From positions 1 to 64,000 of the forward strand of contig NZ_BAYB01000001.1 of assembly GCF_000685035.1 (NCBI RefSeq): 64,000 nucleotides of DNA. Reading direction: 5' to 3'. Positions 16,991 to 25,299 of the stretch are shown in pieces. The notes beneath the pieces were generated by a model. It was not told where the DNA came from and did no database searches. It saw only the letters and a list, made by a program, of their open reading frames with translations. The translations under genes and the position numbers were made by a program. This stretch comes from Paraburkholderia ferrariae NBRC 106233 (GTDB lineage Bacteria > Pseudomonadota > Gammaproteobacteria > Burkholderiales > Burkholderiaceae). Position 1 is the first letter of the stretch; every line of letters starts with the position of its first letter.

Positions 16991-19900
16991 GTGCCCTTTT
17001 TCTTCATCAACAGACCGGTTTTTGCGTGGGTGGTCGCACTCGCCGTGGTGGTGGCGGGCATGCTGGCCATTCCCTCGCTGCCGGTTGCGCAATATCCGCG
17101 GCTCTCGCCGCCGCGCATCGTGATCGCCACGGAGTTTCCGGGCGCCTCGGCGGAAGAAGTGGACAACAACGTTGCGAGCATCATCGAGGAAAGTCTCGAC
17201 GGCGCCGAAGGTCTTCTGTACTACGAAACGACTAGCGACGCGCTCGGCAACCTCGAAATCGACGTGACGTTCACGCCGGACACGAATCCCGACATCGCGC
17301 TCGTGGACGTGCAGAACCGCCTCAAGCAGGTGGAGGCGCGTCTGCCGCAGTCCGTCGTGCAGCAGGGCATCGACGTGGAGAAGGCGTCCAATACGTTCCT
17401 GATGCTCGTGGCGCTCACCTCCACCGACGGCACACGCGACTCCGCGCAACTGAGCGACTACCTGAACCGCTACATCATGCGCGACCTGAAGCGCGCGCCG
17501 GGCGTGGGTTCGGCTGAGCTCTGGGATGCCGACGAGGCCATGCGCATCTGGCTCGATCCGATCAAGCTGCGCGAGTATGGCTTCACCGCCGCCGACGTGA
17601 ATGCCGCCATCGCGGCGCAGAACTCGCCGGTTACGGCGGGCACGCTCGGCAACGCGCCGTTCGTGAACGGCCAGCAGACCACCGAGTCCGTGAGCGTGAA
17701 GGGGCAACTGGACACGCCCGAGGAGTTCGGGCAGATCGTGCTGAAGGCGAAAACGGATGGTTCGCTCGTGCGGCTGCGCGACATCGCACGCGTGGAGATC
17801 GGGCGCGACGACTATTCGTTCTACTCGCGCCTGAATGGGCGTCCGGCGGCCACTGTTGGCATTCAGCTCGGACCGCGCGGCAACGCGCTCGAAACCTCGA
17901 ACGCGATCCGCGCGCGCCTCGCCGAACTCTCGAAGCATCTGCCCTCGGGCGTCGCCATCGAAGTGCCGTTCGATACGGCCTACTTCGTGCGCGTGGCGAT
18001 CCGCGAGGTCGTCATTACGCTGCTCGAAGCCGTGGTGCTGGTGTTCGCCGTGATGTGGCTGTTCCTGCGCGATCTGCGCTCCACGCTCGTGCCGACCGTC
18101 GTAATACCCGTCACGCTGATGGGCGCGTTCGTCGCGTTGTACGCGGGCGGAATGTCCATCAACGTGTTCACGATGTTCGGGCTCGTGCTCGCCATCGGCA
18201 TTCTCGTGGACGATGCGATCGTGGTGGTGGAGAGCGTGCACCGCGTGATGCACGAACGCGGCCTGCCGCCGCGCGAGGCCACGCGTGTGGCCATGAAGCG
18301 CATCGGCGGGGCGATTGTCGGCGTGACGGCCGTGCTGACCGCCGTGTTCGTGCCGATGCTGTTCTTCACCGGCAACGTGGGCGGCATCTACCGGCAGTTC
18401 GCGGTAGCGATGATCGCGTCGATGCTCGTGTCTTCGTTCATGGCGCTTTCGCTCACGCCGGCATTGTGCGCGAATCTGCTGAGGATGCCGAAACATATGC
18501 GGCACGGCACGCGGCTGGCCGGTGCGAAGGGTGGCGTGGCCGGTCACGCCGCGCGCGCGTCGCGCGGCTATCGCACGTTCGTCGCGGCGATGCTGCGCCG
18601 CGCGCCGCGCCTACTCGTGATCTATGCCCTGCTGTGCGCGGGCCTCGGGCTGCTCTACTGGAAGTTGCCGCAGGGCTTCCTGCCCACCGAGGACGAAGGC
18701 CAGCTTCAGGTGATGATCCAGTTGCCCGCCGGGTCCACCCAGGCGCGCACGTTCGAAGTGGTGAAGCGCGTGGAGGCGATCCTGCGCAAGCAGCCGGCCG
18801 TGGGCAACGTGACGAGCGTGGTGGGCTGGAGCTTTTCGGGCAGCGGGCAGAACGTGGCCATGGCGTTCGTGGAGCTGAAGCCGTGGGGCCAGCGCAGCGA
18901 AGACGCCGAGACGCTGCGCGATGCGCTCAACGACCAGTTCGGATCGATACTCGACGGCGACGTGGATGCGGAACTGCCGCCGCCCGTGCCCGGCATCGGG
19001 CACTCGGAGGGCTTCACCTACCGGCTCGAAGATCGTGGCGGCGTGGGCATGGACGGGCTCAAGGCCGCGCGCGACCAGTTGATCGGTCTGGCGGGCAAGA
19101 GCCACGCGCTGACCAACGTGCACTCCGAAGATTTGCCCGACGCGCCGCGCGTGGAGCTCGATATCGACCGCAACAAGGCCTACGCATACGGCGTGCCGTT
19201 CGATCACATTGCCGACGTGCTCGGCAGCACGTTCGGCTCGAACTACGTGAACGATTTTCCGGCGGGCGGCCGCATGCGCCGCGTGATCGTGGAAGCCGAC
19301 GCGCCGACGCGCATGGACTATAGCCAGTTGCTCGATCTGCCCGTGCAGAACACGGCGGGCGGCACGGTGGCGATGTCGTCCATTGCCACCACCCACTGGA
19401 CGCTCGGCCCCGTGATCCTGAGCCGCTACAACGGCTATCCGTCGCTCGACGTCACGGGGCGCGCCGCGTCCGGCCACAGTTCGGGCGAGGCGATGGCCGA
19501 GATCGAGCGGCTCGCGCTCGCGCTGCCCGTGGGCGTGTCGGGAGAATGGACCGACACGGCGTTCGAAGAGGCCGAAGCCGCTCGGCAGACGCCGCTCCTC
19601 ATCGGTCTCTCGCTGCTCGCGGTGTTCATGGTGCTGGCGGCGCTCTACGAAAGCTGGATCACGCCGCTTTCGGTGCTGCTGGTCGTGCCGCTCGGCGCCA
19701 TCGGCGCGGTCTCGGCAATGCTGCTGCGCGGGCTGCCCAACGACATCTACTTCAAGGTGGGCATGGTGACCGTGATCGGCCTTGCGGCGAAGAACGCAAT
19801 CCTGATCGTGCAGGCCGCGAACGTGCGCCGCTTGCGCGGCATCTCGCTCGGTGCTGCGGTGGTGGGTGCGAGCGCGGAGCGTCTGCGGCCCATCGTGATG

Positions 19901-20158
19901 ACCTCGGCTGCGTTCCTGCTGGGCGTGCTCCCGCTCGTGCTTTCGCGGGGCGGCGGCGCGGAGAGCCGGCATTCGATCGGCACGGGCGTGTTCGGTGGCG
20001 TGATTGCCGCGACGGTGCTCGGTCTCGTGTTTACGCCGGTGCTCTACTACGTGGTGGCGTCGCGCGTGCGCGGCAAGCACGCGGAGGGCGTGGCGACGCG
20101 CGGCCGCGAGGTGCGCGTTTCGGAAGCGGAGGAAGACAACGAAGCAGAACTGCGCTGA
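16991..20158 (+). CDS. RND-family efflux pump inner-membrane subunit (AcrB/HAE1 type)
   Basis: A 1055-residue proton-driven pump. The N-terminus MPFFFINRPVFAWVVALAV is the classic first helix, and the GTG at 16991 fits the family start. The proton relay is intact: two adjacent Asp in TM4 (GILVDDAIVVVE, about residues 405-406) and the Lys in TM10 (GLAAKNAILIV, about residue 934). Porter-domain landmarks such as NRLKQVEARLPQSV and FLPTEDEGQLQVM are present. No periplasmic adaptor or outer-membrane channel gene is adjacent, so it must borrow partners or is an orphan. It is the last gene of the operon and converges on a regulator gene. Confidence 0.93.
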   Translation: MPFFFINRPVFAWVVALAVVVAGMLAIPSLPVAQYPRLSPPRIVIATEFPGASAEEVDNNVASIIEESLDGAEGLLYYETTSDALGNLEIDVTFTPDTNPDIALVDVQNRLKQVEARLPQSVVQQGIDVEKASNTFLMLVALTSTDGTRDSAQLSDYLNRYIMRDLKRAPGVGSAELWDADEAMRIWLDPIKLREYGFTAADVNAAIAAQNSPVTAGTLGNAPFVNGQQTTESVSVKGQLDTPEEFGQIVLKAKTDGSLVRLRDIARVEIGRDDYSFYSRLNGRPAATVGIQLGPRGNALETSNAIRARLAELSKHLPSGVAIEVPFDTAYFVRVAIREVVITLLEAVVLVFAVMWLFLRDLRSTLVPTVVIPVTLMGAFVALYAGGMSINVFTMFGLVLAIGILVDDAIVVVESVHRVMHERGLPPREATRVAMKRIGGAIVGVTAVLTAVFVPMLFFTGNVGGIYRQFAVAMIASMLVSSFMALSLTPALCANLLRMPKHMRHGTRLAGAKGGVAGHAARASRGYRTFVAAMLRRAPRLLVIYALLCAGLGLLYWKLPQGFLPTEDEGQLQVMIQLPAGSTQARTFEVVKRVEAILRKQPAVGNVTSVVGWSFSGSGQNVAMAFVELKPWGQRSEDAETLRDALNDQFGSILDGDVDAELPPPVPGIGHSEGFTYRLEDRGGVGMDGLKAARDQLIGLAGKSHALTNVHSEDLPDAPRVELDIDRNKAYAYGVPFDHIADVLGSTFGSNYVNDFPAGGRMRRVIVEADAPTRMDYSQLLDLPVQNTAGGTVAMSSIATTHWTLGPVILSRYNGYPSLDVTGRAASGHSSGEAMAEIERLALALPVGVSGEWTDTAFEEAEAARQTPLLIGLSLLAVFMVLAALYESWITPLSVLLVVPLGAIGAVSAMLLRGLPNDIYFKVGMVTVIGLAAKNAILIVQAANVRRLRGISLGAAVVGASAERLRPIVMTSAAFLLGVLPLVLSRGGGAESRHSIGTGVFGGVIAATVLGLVFTPVLYYVVASRVRGKHAEGVATRGREVRVSEAEEDNEAELR

Positions 20159-20226
20159 GCGCGCAAGAGCCCGGCGGCGGGGCATCCCGCGCCGGACGCG
20201 CAGGATATGCCGGACGCAGCGCCCGT

Positions 20227-20817
20227 CTAGAAGAGGCGCGGCGTGCCTACCCAGACAAGCACGGTTTCCTGGCCGGACGTATTGGTCCACGCATGCGGAA
20301 CCGTCGATTCGTAGTGCGCACTATCTCCCACGCCGAGCACGAACGACTTGCCTTCGAGCGTGAGCGTCACCTCTCCCGAGAGCACGTGCAGGAATTCTTC
20401 GCCCGCGTGCGTGGTGACTTCGCTTGGACGGTCGTCGCCCGGCGGCATGCGCACGAGGATCGCTTCGAGCTGGCGGCCGCCCGAGGGATTCGTCAGGCGT
20501 GCGTACAGATCGGTCGAGTCGGCGAAGCCGAAGAACTTGAGGTCCTGGCCGCGGCACACGCAGCCGGCTTCGGTGGGCGTATCCACGAAATAGCTGACCG
20601 GCACGCCCAGCGCCTTGGCGATGCTCACGAGCGAGGTGATCGAGGGGCTCGCGAGATCGCGCTCCACCTGCGAAAGAAACGGTTTGGACAACTGCGCCGC
20701 CGTGGCGATGTCGTCGAGGGTGCGGCCCTGACGCTGGCGCAACCCGCGGATCTTGCTGCCCACGGAGACGACGCTTTGTGAAACGACGCTGTGTGATTCG
20801 ACGGCTTTCGAAACCAT
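20227..20817 (-). CDS. XRE-family regulator with C-terminal cupin domain (copy 2)
   Basis: A 196-residue paralogue of the regulator at 1434-2009. The HTH is near residues 20-78 (VGSKIRGLRQRQ, SKPFLSQVERDLASPS) and the cupin domain near residues 115-195 (EEFLHVLSGEV, GDSAHYESTVPHAW). The open frame extends further upstream, but I start at MVSKAVES because copy 1 begins the same way and the upstream part lacks conservation. It points away from the RND gene into a 738-base intergenic region with two inverted repeats. The pair of related regulators bracketing the uptake block suggests they control it, possibly in response to the imported ligand. Confidence 0.87.
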   Translation of the reverse strand: MVSKAVESHSVVSQSVVSVGSKIRGLRQRQGRTLDDIATAAQLSKPFLSQVERDLASPSITSLVSIAKALGVPVSYFVDTPTEAGCVCRGQDLKFFGFADSTDLYARLTNPSGGRQLEAILVRMPPGDDRPSEVTTHAGEEFLHVLSGEVTLTLEGKSFVLGVGDSAHYESTVPHAWTNTSGQETVLVWVGTPRLF

Positions 20818-20923
20818 AACGGAACGTAATTGTCTGAGAAATGCGCTATGAACCGGAAACGTCGCCGCCGGAATGACATGATTATGGCGCGTTCCATTCG
20901 AATTTCTGGCCGCTATATCTCCG

Positions 20924-20955
20924 GCATACCAGATAGCACGCAATTCCCGGTATGC
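20924..20955. repeat. Inverted repeat upstream of XRE-cupin regulator 2
   Basis: GCATACC at 20924-20930 is matched by GGTATGC at 20949-20955, with an 18-base spacer. It lies about 110 bases upstream of the regulator start, where an operator or an activator site could sit. The role is not demonstrated. Confidence 0.4.
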
Positions 20956-21090
20956 GGCGGAAAATCAGCCGATTACGATTTTAAATGGCAGGGAGTCCCC
21001 AAAAGTTTAATTCTAGTTCTCGCCATGTGGGTATGCGAACGAGGGGGATCGGACTCCGGCAGGCCGGGGTTTTGGCCCGTTGACTTGCCG

Positions 21091-21125
21091 TGCGTGGTGC
21101 ATGGCTCGTAGTCATGCACCGTGCG
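21091..21125. repeat. Inverted repeat (hairpin-forming) in the regulator/leuC intergenic region
   Basis: GGTGCATG (21096-21103) pairs perfectly with CATGCACC (21113-21120) around a 9-base loop. Five further pairs outside (three of them G-T) extend the stem to 13. No T-run follows on either strand, so it is not an obvious terminator. Confidence 0.4.
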
Positions 21126-21555
21126 AGCATAGCATTAATTGCGTGTCTAAAAAATAACCGGTAAATACGTGCGCCATGGCGTAATAGAAGCGTAACCGGA
21201 GCCCGTCGGGTTTGCGGGATCCGCCTCATTGCCGAAGATTGCCGATTGTTCACCGGCAGCAAACGTTTCGCTTAACGCCCCTTGCTTTGTTGCAATAGTC
21301 TGACTGAGCGGCGGCGGCTTGCGCAAGCCAGGTGAAATACTCCGCGCACTTTCCCGGAAGAGTCTCCACCCTCTCCCCGGCCCGCTTCTCCAGTGCTCCG
21401 CGCGCTGCCGGGTAACGCCGATACAGGTATTGACACTACCACCCAACTCACTGTTTTTTATGGATTTTTTCTGTGATGTCCTGCATGGGGCGGGCCTCGC
21501 GTGGCATAATCGTCGAACACCGTAATGCCCGGCAGTCACTCATTCCCCGCATATC

Positions 21556-22965
21556 ATGGCAAAGACGCTCTACGACAAACTGTGGGACTCCCATGTGGTC
21601 CACACGGAAGAAGACGGTACGACGCTCCTCTATATCGACCGTCAACTGCTGCACGAAGTCACCAGCCCTCAGGCCTTCGAGGGCCTGAAGCTGCACGAGC
21701 GCCCGGTCTGGCGCATCAGCGCGAACCTGGCGGTCTCCGACCATAACGTGCCCACCACCGACCGCAGCCACGGCATCGCCGATCCCGTTTCGAAACTGCA
21801 GGTGGACACGCTCGACGCGAACTGCGATGCCTTCGGCATCACGCAGTTCAAGATGACCGACCAGCGCCAGGGCATCGTCCACATCGTCGGTCCGGAGCAG
21901 GGCGCAACGCTGCCGGGCATGACCATCGTGTGCGGCGATTCGCATACGTCCACGCACGGCGCGTTCGGCGCGCTCGCGCACGGCATCGGCACCTCGGAAG
22001 TTGAACACGTGCTGGCCACGCAAACGCTCCTGCAGAAAAAGAGCAAGAACCTGCTGGTGAAGGTGGAAGGCCAGTTGCCGCGCGGCTGTACCGCGAAGGA
22101 CATCGTGCTCGCCATCATCGGCAAGATCGGCACGGCGGGCGGCACGGGCTACGCCATGGAATTCGGCGGCTCGACCATTCGCGCGCTCACCATGGAAGGC
22201 CGCATGACCGTGTGCAACATGGCGATCGAAGCGGGCGCGCGCGCCGGCATGGTCGCCGTGGACGACACGACCGTGGAGTACCTGAAGAACCGTCCGTTCT
22301 CGCCGCAGGGCGCGGAGTGGGATCAGGCCGCGGCCTACTGGAAGACCTTCCGCTCCGACGAAGGCGCGCACTTCGACCGCGTGGTCGAACTGAATGCCGC
22401 CGACATCGTGCCGCAGGTCACGTGGGGCACCTCGCCGGAAATGGTCACCTCGATCGACGGCCGCGTGCCCGATCCCGAGCGCGAGAAGGATCCGGTCAAG
22501 CGCGATGCGATGGCGCGCGCGCTGCAATACATGGCGCTCGAACCGAACATGCCGATCGAGTCCATCAAGCCGGACAAGATTTTTATCGGTTCGTGCACGA
22601 ACGCGCGCATCGAAGACATTCGCGCGGCCGCTTACGTCGTGAAGAAGCTCGGCCGCCGCGTGGCGCCGAACATTCGTCTCGCGATGGTGGTGCCGGGTTC
22701 GGGCCTCGTGAAAGCGCAGGCCGAGCACGAGGGGCTCGACAAGGTGTTCACCGACGCGGGCTTCGAATGGCGCGAGCCGGGCTGCTCGATGTGCCTCGCG
22801 ATGAACGCCGACCGGCTGGAGCCGGGCGAGCGTTGCGCCTCCACCTCGAACCGCAACTTCGAAGGCCGTCAGGGCGCGGGTGGCCGCACCCATCTCGTGA
22901 GCCCGGCCATGGCCGCGGCGGCTGCCATCGAAGGTCATTTCGTCGATATTCGCAAGCTGGGGTAA
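21556..22965 (+). CDS. leuC: 3-isopropylmalate dehydratase large subunit
   Basis: A 469-residue subunit that, with LeuD, isomerises 2-isopropylmalate to 3-isopropylmalate in leucine synthesis. The start [15 protein letters not shown] is typical. The 4Fe-4S ligands are all present: C347 ([12 protein letters not shown]), C410 and C413 ([12 protein letters not shown]). The substrate region [26 protein letters not shown] is intact. Length matches the family. It is followed four bases later by a small lipoprotein gene and then leuD and leuB, forming the leucine cluster. Confidence 0.98.
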   Translation: MAKTLYDKLWDSHVVHTEEDGTTLLYIDRQLLHEVTSPQAFEGLKLHERPVWRISANLAVSDHNVPTTDRSHGIADPVSKLQVDTLDANCDAFGITQFKMTDQRQGIVHIVGPEQGATLPGMTIVCGDSHTSTHGAFGALAHGIGTSEVEHVLATQTLLQKKSKNLLVKVEGQLPRGCTAKDIVLAIIGKIGTAGGTGYAMEFGGSTIRALTMEGRMTVCNMAIEAGARAGMVAVDDTTVEYLKNRPFSPQGAEWDQAAAYWKTFRSDEGAHFDRVVELNAADIVPQVTWGTSPEMVTSIDGRVPDPEREKDPVKRDAMARALQYMALEPNMPIESIKPDKIFIGSCTNARIEDIRAAAYVVKKLGRRVAPNIRLAMVVPGSGLVKAQAEHEGLDKVFTDAGFEWREPGCSMCLAMNADRLEPGERCASTSNRNFEGRQGAGGRTHLVSPAMAAAAAIEGHFVDIRKLG

Positions 22966-22969
22966 GGGT

Positions 22970-23110
22970 ATGAAAGTAACGATTTTCTGGCGTCGCGTGG
23001 CGCTCCTCTCGCTGGCCGGCGCGCTGCTCGCGCTAACGGGCTGCAACACGGTGGCGGGTGTCGGCCAGGACATCAGCGACTCCGCGCGCACCGTGCAGCA
23101 CGCGCTGTAA
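22970..23110 (+). CDS. Entericidin-type small lipoprotein
   Basis: A 46-residue lipoprotein. A basic N-terminus (MKVTIFWRR) and a hydrophobic stretch lead to the lipobox ALTGC, with the lipidated Cys at residue 25. The mature part is only 22 residues ([19 protein letters not shown]), the entericidin EcnA/EcnB pattern. In E. coli, entericidins A and B form an antidote/toxin lipoprotein pair of the envelope, and here there is a single copy. It starts four bases after the leuC stop, so it is co-transcribed with leucine synthesis. I know of no reason for this pairing other than conserved order in Burkholderia. A hairpin separates it from leuD. Confidence 0.88.
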   Translation: MKVTIFWRRVALLSLAGALLALTGCNTVAGVGQDISDSARTVQHAL

Positions 23111-23141
23111 GCGCGTTCGCCGCATTGCGCGCTCCGGCGCG

Positions 23142-23166
23142 GCCGGGCGGCGTTCGCGCGCCCGGC
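23142..23166 (+). other. GC-rich hairpin between the entericidin gene and leuD
   Basis: An 8-bp stem (23142-23149 with 23159-23166) has a 9-base loop and no following T-run. It may set mRNA processing or the relative dose of lipoprotein and leuD, but nothing proves a role. Confidence 0.3.
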
Positions 23167-23195
23167 TCACCCTGCATCCTTCAGGATCACGGATC

Positions 23196-23846
23196 ATGGA
23201 TAAATTCATCGTACACACCGGCGTCGTGGCGCCGCTCGATCGCGAAAACGTCGATACGGACGCGATCATTCCGAAGCAGTTTCTCAAGTCGATCAAGCGC
23301 ACCGGCTTCGGCCCGAACGCGTTCGACGAATGGCGCTACCTCGACCATGGCGAGCCCGGCCAGGACAACTCGAAGCGCCCGCTCAACCCGGACTTCGTGC
23401 TGAACCAGCCGCGCTATCAGGGTGCCTCGATCCTGCTCGCGCGCAAGAACTTCGGCTGCGGCAGCTCGCGCGAGCACGCGCCGTGGGCGCTCCAGCAGTA
23501 CGGCTTTCGCGCGATCATCGCGCCGAGCTTCGCCGACATCTTCTACAACAACTGCTTCAAGAACGGCGTCCTGCCGATCGTGCTCACCGAGCAGCAGGTG
23601 GATCATCTGTTCAACGAAACGTATGCGTTCAACGGCTTCCAGCTGACCGTCGATCTCGACAAGCAGGTCGTGCGCACGAGCGATGGCAGCGCCGAATATC
23701 CGTTCGAAGTGGCCGCGTTCCGCCGCTACTGCCTCTTGAACGGCTTCGACGACATCGGCCTCACGCTGCGTCACGCCGACAAGATCCGCCAGTACGAAGC
23801 CGAGCGCCTCGCGCGCCAGCCGTGGCTGAACAACCGCGTGCTCTGA
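23196..23846 (+). CDS. leuD: 3-isopropylmalate dehydratase small subunit
   Basis: A 216-residue swivelling subunit that pairs with LeuC. The family start [18 protein letters not shown] and the substrate-contacting segments [20 protein letters not shown] and [16 protein letters not shown] are present. Length is standard (about 215). The ATG at 23196 is chosen over earlier in-frame starts because family homology begins exactly there. It lies 85 bases after the entericidin stop and 49 bases before leuB. Confidence 0.98.
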   Translation: MDKFIVHTGVVAPLDRENVDTDAIIPKQFLKSIKRTGFGPNAFDEWRYLDHGEPGQDNSKRPLNPDFVLNQPRYQGASILLARKNFGCGSSREHAPWALQQYGFRAIIAPSFADIFYNNCFKNGVLPIVLTEQQVDHLFNETYAFNGFQLTVDLDKQVVRTSDGSAEYPFEVAAFRRYCLLNGFDDIGLTLRHADKIRQYEAERLARQPWLNNRVL

Positions 23847-23895
23847 TCGTTTGCCCGAATCCAACGTACAACGAAACAAAACGAGGAATCCCAGC

Positions 23896-24963
23896 ATGAA
23901 GATTGCAGTGCTGCCGGGCGACGGCATCGGTCCCGAGATCGTGAAGGAAGCCGTCAAGGTGCTGAACGCACTGGGCGAAAAGTTCGAGATGGAAGAAGCG
24001 CCCGTGGGCGGCGCGGGCTACGAGGCGAGCGGCCATCCGCTGCCCGAAGCCACGCTCGCGCTGGCGAAGTCGGCCGATGCGATCCTGTTCGGCGCCGTGG
24101 GCGACTGGAAGTACGACTCGCTCGAACGCGCGCTGCGTCCCGAGCAGGCCATTCTCGGCCTGCGCAAGCATCTCGAACTGTTCGCGAACTTCCGCCCGGC
24201 GATCTGCTATCCGCAGCTCACGGGTGCGTCGTCGCTCAAGCCGGAAATCGTGTCGGGCCTCGACATCCTGATCGTGCGCGAACTGAACGGCGACATCTAC
24301 TTCGGCCAGCCGCGCGGCGTGCGCGAAGCGCCGGACGGCCTCTTCAAGGGCGCGCGCGAAGGCTTCGACACGATGCGCTATGCGGAACCCGAAGTGCGCC
24401 GCATCGCCCATGTGGCCTTCCAGGCGGCGCAGAAGCGCCAGAAGAAGCTCACCTCGGTGGACAAGGCCAACGTGCTGGAAACGTCGCAGTTCTGGCGCGA
24501 CATCATGATCGACGTGTCGAAGGAGTATCCGGACGTCGAACTGTCGCACATGTATGTCGATAACGCGGCCATGCAGCTCGTGAAGGCCCCGAAGGCGTTC
24601 GACGTCGTGGTGACGGGCAACATGTTCGGCGACATTCTCTCGGACGAAGCGGCCATGCTCACGGGCTCGATCGGCATGCTGCCCTCGGCCTCGCTCGACA
24701 AGAACAACAAGGGCCTGTACGAGCCGTCGCACGGCTCGGCCCCGGACATCGCCGGCAAGGGCATTGCCAATCCGCTTGCCACGATCCTGTCGGCCGCGAT
24801 GATGCTGCGCTATTCGCTGAACCGCGCGGAGCAGGCCGATCGCATCGAGCGTGCCGTGAAGAACGTGCTCGAACAGGGCTACCGCACGGGCGACATCCTC
24901 ACGCCGGGGTGCCGGCAGGTGGGCACCGTGGCGATGGGCGATGCGGTGCTGGCTGCGCTGTAA
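23896..24963 (+). CDS. leuB: 3-isopropylmalate dehydrogenase
   Basis: A 355-residue enzyme that oxidatively decarboxylates 3-isopropylmalate with NAD+. It opens [19 protein letters not shown], directly after a good ribosome binding site (GAGGAA). It carries the decarboxylase core [20 protein letters not shown] and the coenzyme-binding [17 protein letters not shown]. Length matches the family. It ends the leucine cluster, with a terminator 14 bases downstream. Confidence 0.98.
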   Translation: MKIAVLPGDGIGPEIVKEAVKVLNALGEKFEMEEAPVGGAGYEASGHPLPEATLALAKSADAILFGAVGDWKYDSLERALRPEQAILGLRKHLELFANFRPAICYPQLTGASSLKPEIVSGLDILIVRELNGDIYFGQPRGVREAPDGLFKGAREGFDTMRYAEPEVRRIAHVAFQAAQKRQKKLTSVDKANVLETSQFWRDIMIDVSKEYPDVELSHMYVDNAAMQLVKAPKAFDVVVTGNMFGDILSDEAAMLTGSIGMLPSASLDKNNKGLYEPSHGSAPDIAGKGIANPLATILSAAMMLRYSLNRAEQADRIERAVKNVLEQGYRTGDILTPGCRQVGTVAMGDAVLAAL

Positions 24964-24976
24964 AAAAAGTAGCAGG

Positions 24977-25008
24977 AAAAGGGCATGCCTTCGAGCGTGC
25001 CCTTTTTT
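24977..25008 (+). terminator. Intrinsic terminator after leuB
   Basis: GGGCATGC (24981-24988) pairs with GCGTGCCC (24995-25002), with one G-T pair. Flanking A/T bases extend the stem, and six T residues at 25003-25008 follow. Only 14 bases separate it from the leuB stop. Confidence 0.88.
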
Positions 25009-25094
25009 CTTTATTGGGCTTGATCGCGGTATTGCATGCGCGTCGTAAATAGCGCAAGTTGCGGGTTTTCCCGCGCGAATTAGCGGTTTTCGTG

Positions 25095-25100
25095 TATATT
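25095..25100 (+). promoter_or_regulatory. Candidate -10 box upstream of the asd leader ORF
   Basis: TATATT at 25095-25100 lies in a locally AT-richer stretch. No good -35 hexamer stands at 16-18 bases. If it is used, transcription would begin at or within a base or two of the leader ATG at 25107, giving a nearly leaderless mRNA. Confidence 0.35.
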
Positions 25101-25106
25101 GTTCCG

Positions 25107-25217
25107 ATGGCGACGATCCCCCAGATCACCTTTATTTCGAAACTCCACGGCACGGCCCGTGCGATTTCGCTCGCCATTACGACGAAAGCCATTACCAAAA
25201 CGATCACCATTCGTTGA
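25107..25217 (+). CDS. Putative Thr/Ile-rich leader peptide ahead of asd
   Basis: A 36-codon reading frame with 8 Thr and 8 Ile codons, crowded at its end (ITTKAITKTITIR is nine Thr/Ile out of thirteen). This closely resembles the E. coli thr operon leader peptide, whose Thr/Ile codons sense charged tRNAs. asd makes aspartate semialdehyde, a precursor of Thr, Ile, Met and Lys, so the codon bias matches the pathway. Third positions are GC-rich apart from several ATT codons, as in real genes here. The Thr codons (25179-25185) are complementary over seven bases to a segment just past the stop (25222-25228). No obvious ribosome binding site is seen. It could be chance, but the composition is striking. 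Confidence 0.55.
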   Translation: MATIPQITFISKLHGTARAISLAITTKAITKTITIR

Positions 25218-25220
25218 TCG

Positions 25221-25278
25221 CTCGTCGTGCCCGCTCATCTTCCCCGCGCGGCCACGCCGGGCGAGTGAAGCGGGGAAG
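25221..25278 (+). promoter_or_regulatory. Candidate attenuator structures between the leader ORF and asd
   Basis: Three pairings compete. TCGTCGT (25222-25228) can pair back into the Thr codons of the leader ORF (25179-25185). The overlapping stretch 25221-25233 can pair with CGGGCGAG (25258-25265) with a four-base bulge. A strong 9-bp hairpin forms from 25239-25247 with 25270-25278. There is no T-run after the last hairpin, so classic intrinsic termination is not supported, and control might be on translation or Rho. The asd ribosome binding site (AAGGG, about 25289) lies just downstream. Confidence 0.4.
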
Positions 25279-25299
25279 TGTCCATTTCAAGGGTAAGTC

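Larger units (their letters stand above)
20818..21555. other. 738-base divergent intergenic region between regulator 2 and leuC
   Basis: I see no supported gene here. The stretch is noticeably more AT-rich in its first 380 bases than the flanks. It holds two dyads, listed separately. Near leuC there is a TTGACA at about 21434, but no good -10 box at normal spacing from it, and a CATAAT about 47 bases before the leuC start. No Shine-Dalgarno sequence is evident ahead of leuC. I found no leucine-rich leader peptide. Confidence 0.4.

Noticed and set aside
21431..21555. Leucine-rich leader peptide (leuL-like) before leuC
   Set aside because: The short frames there contain no run of Leu codons and no terminator-type hairpin follows.
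24899..25210. Minus-strand frame of 103 residues with a hydrophobic N-terminus opposite the asd leader
   Set aside because: It runs back through the leuB terminator and into the leuB end, and its C-terminal half is composition noise. The hydrophobic start mirrors the Thr/Ile codons on the other strand.
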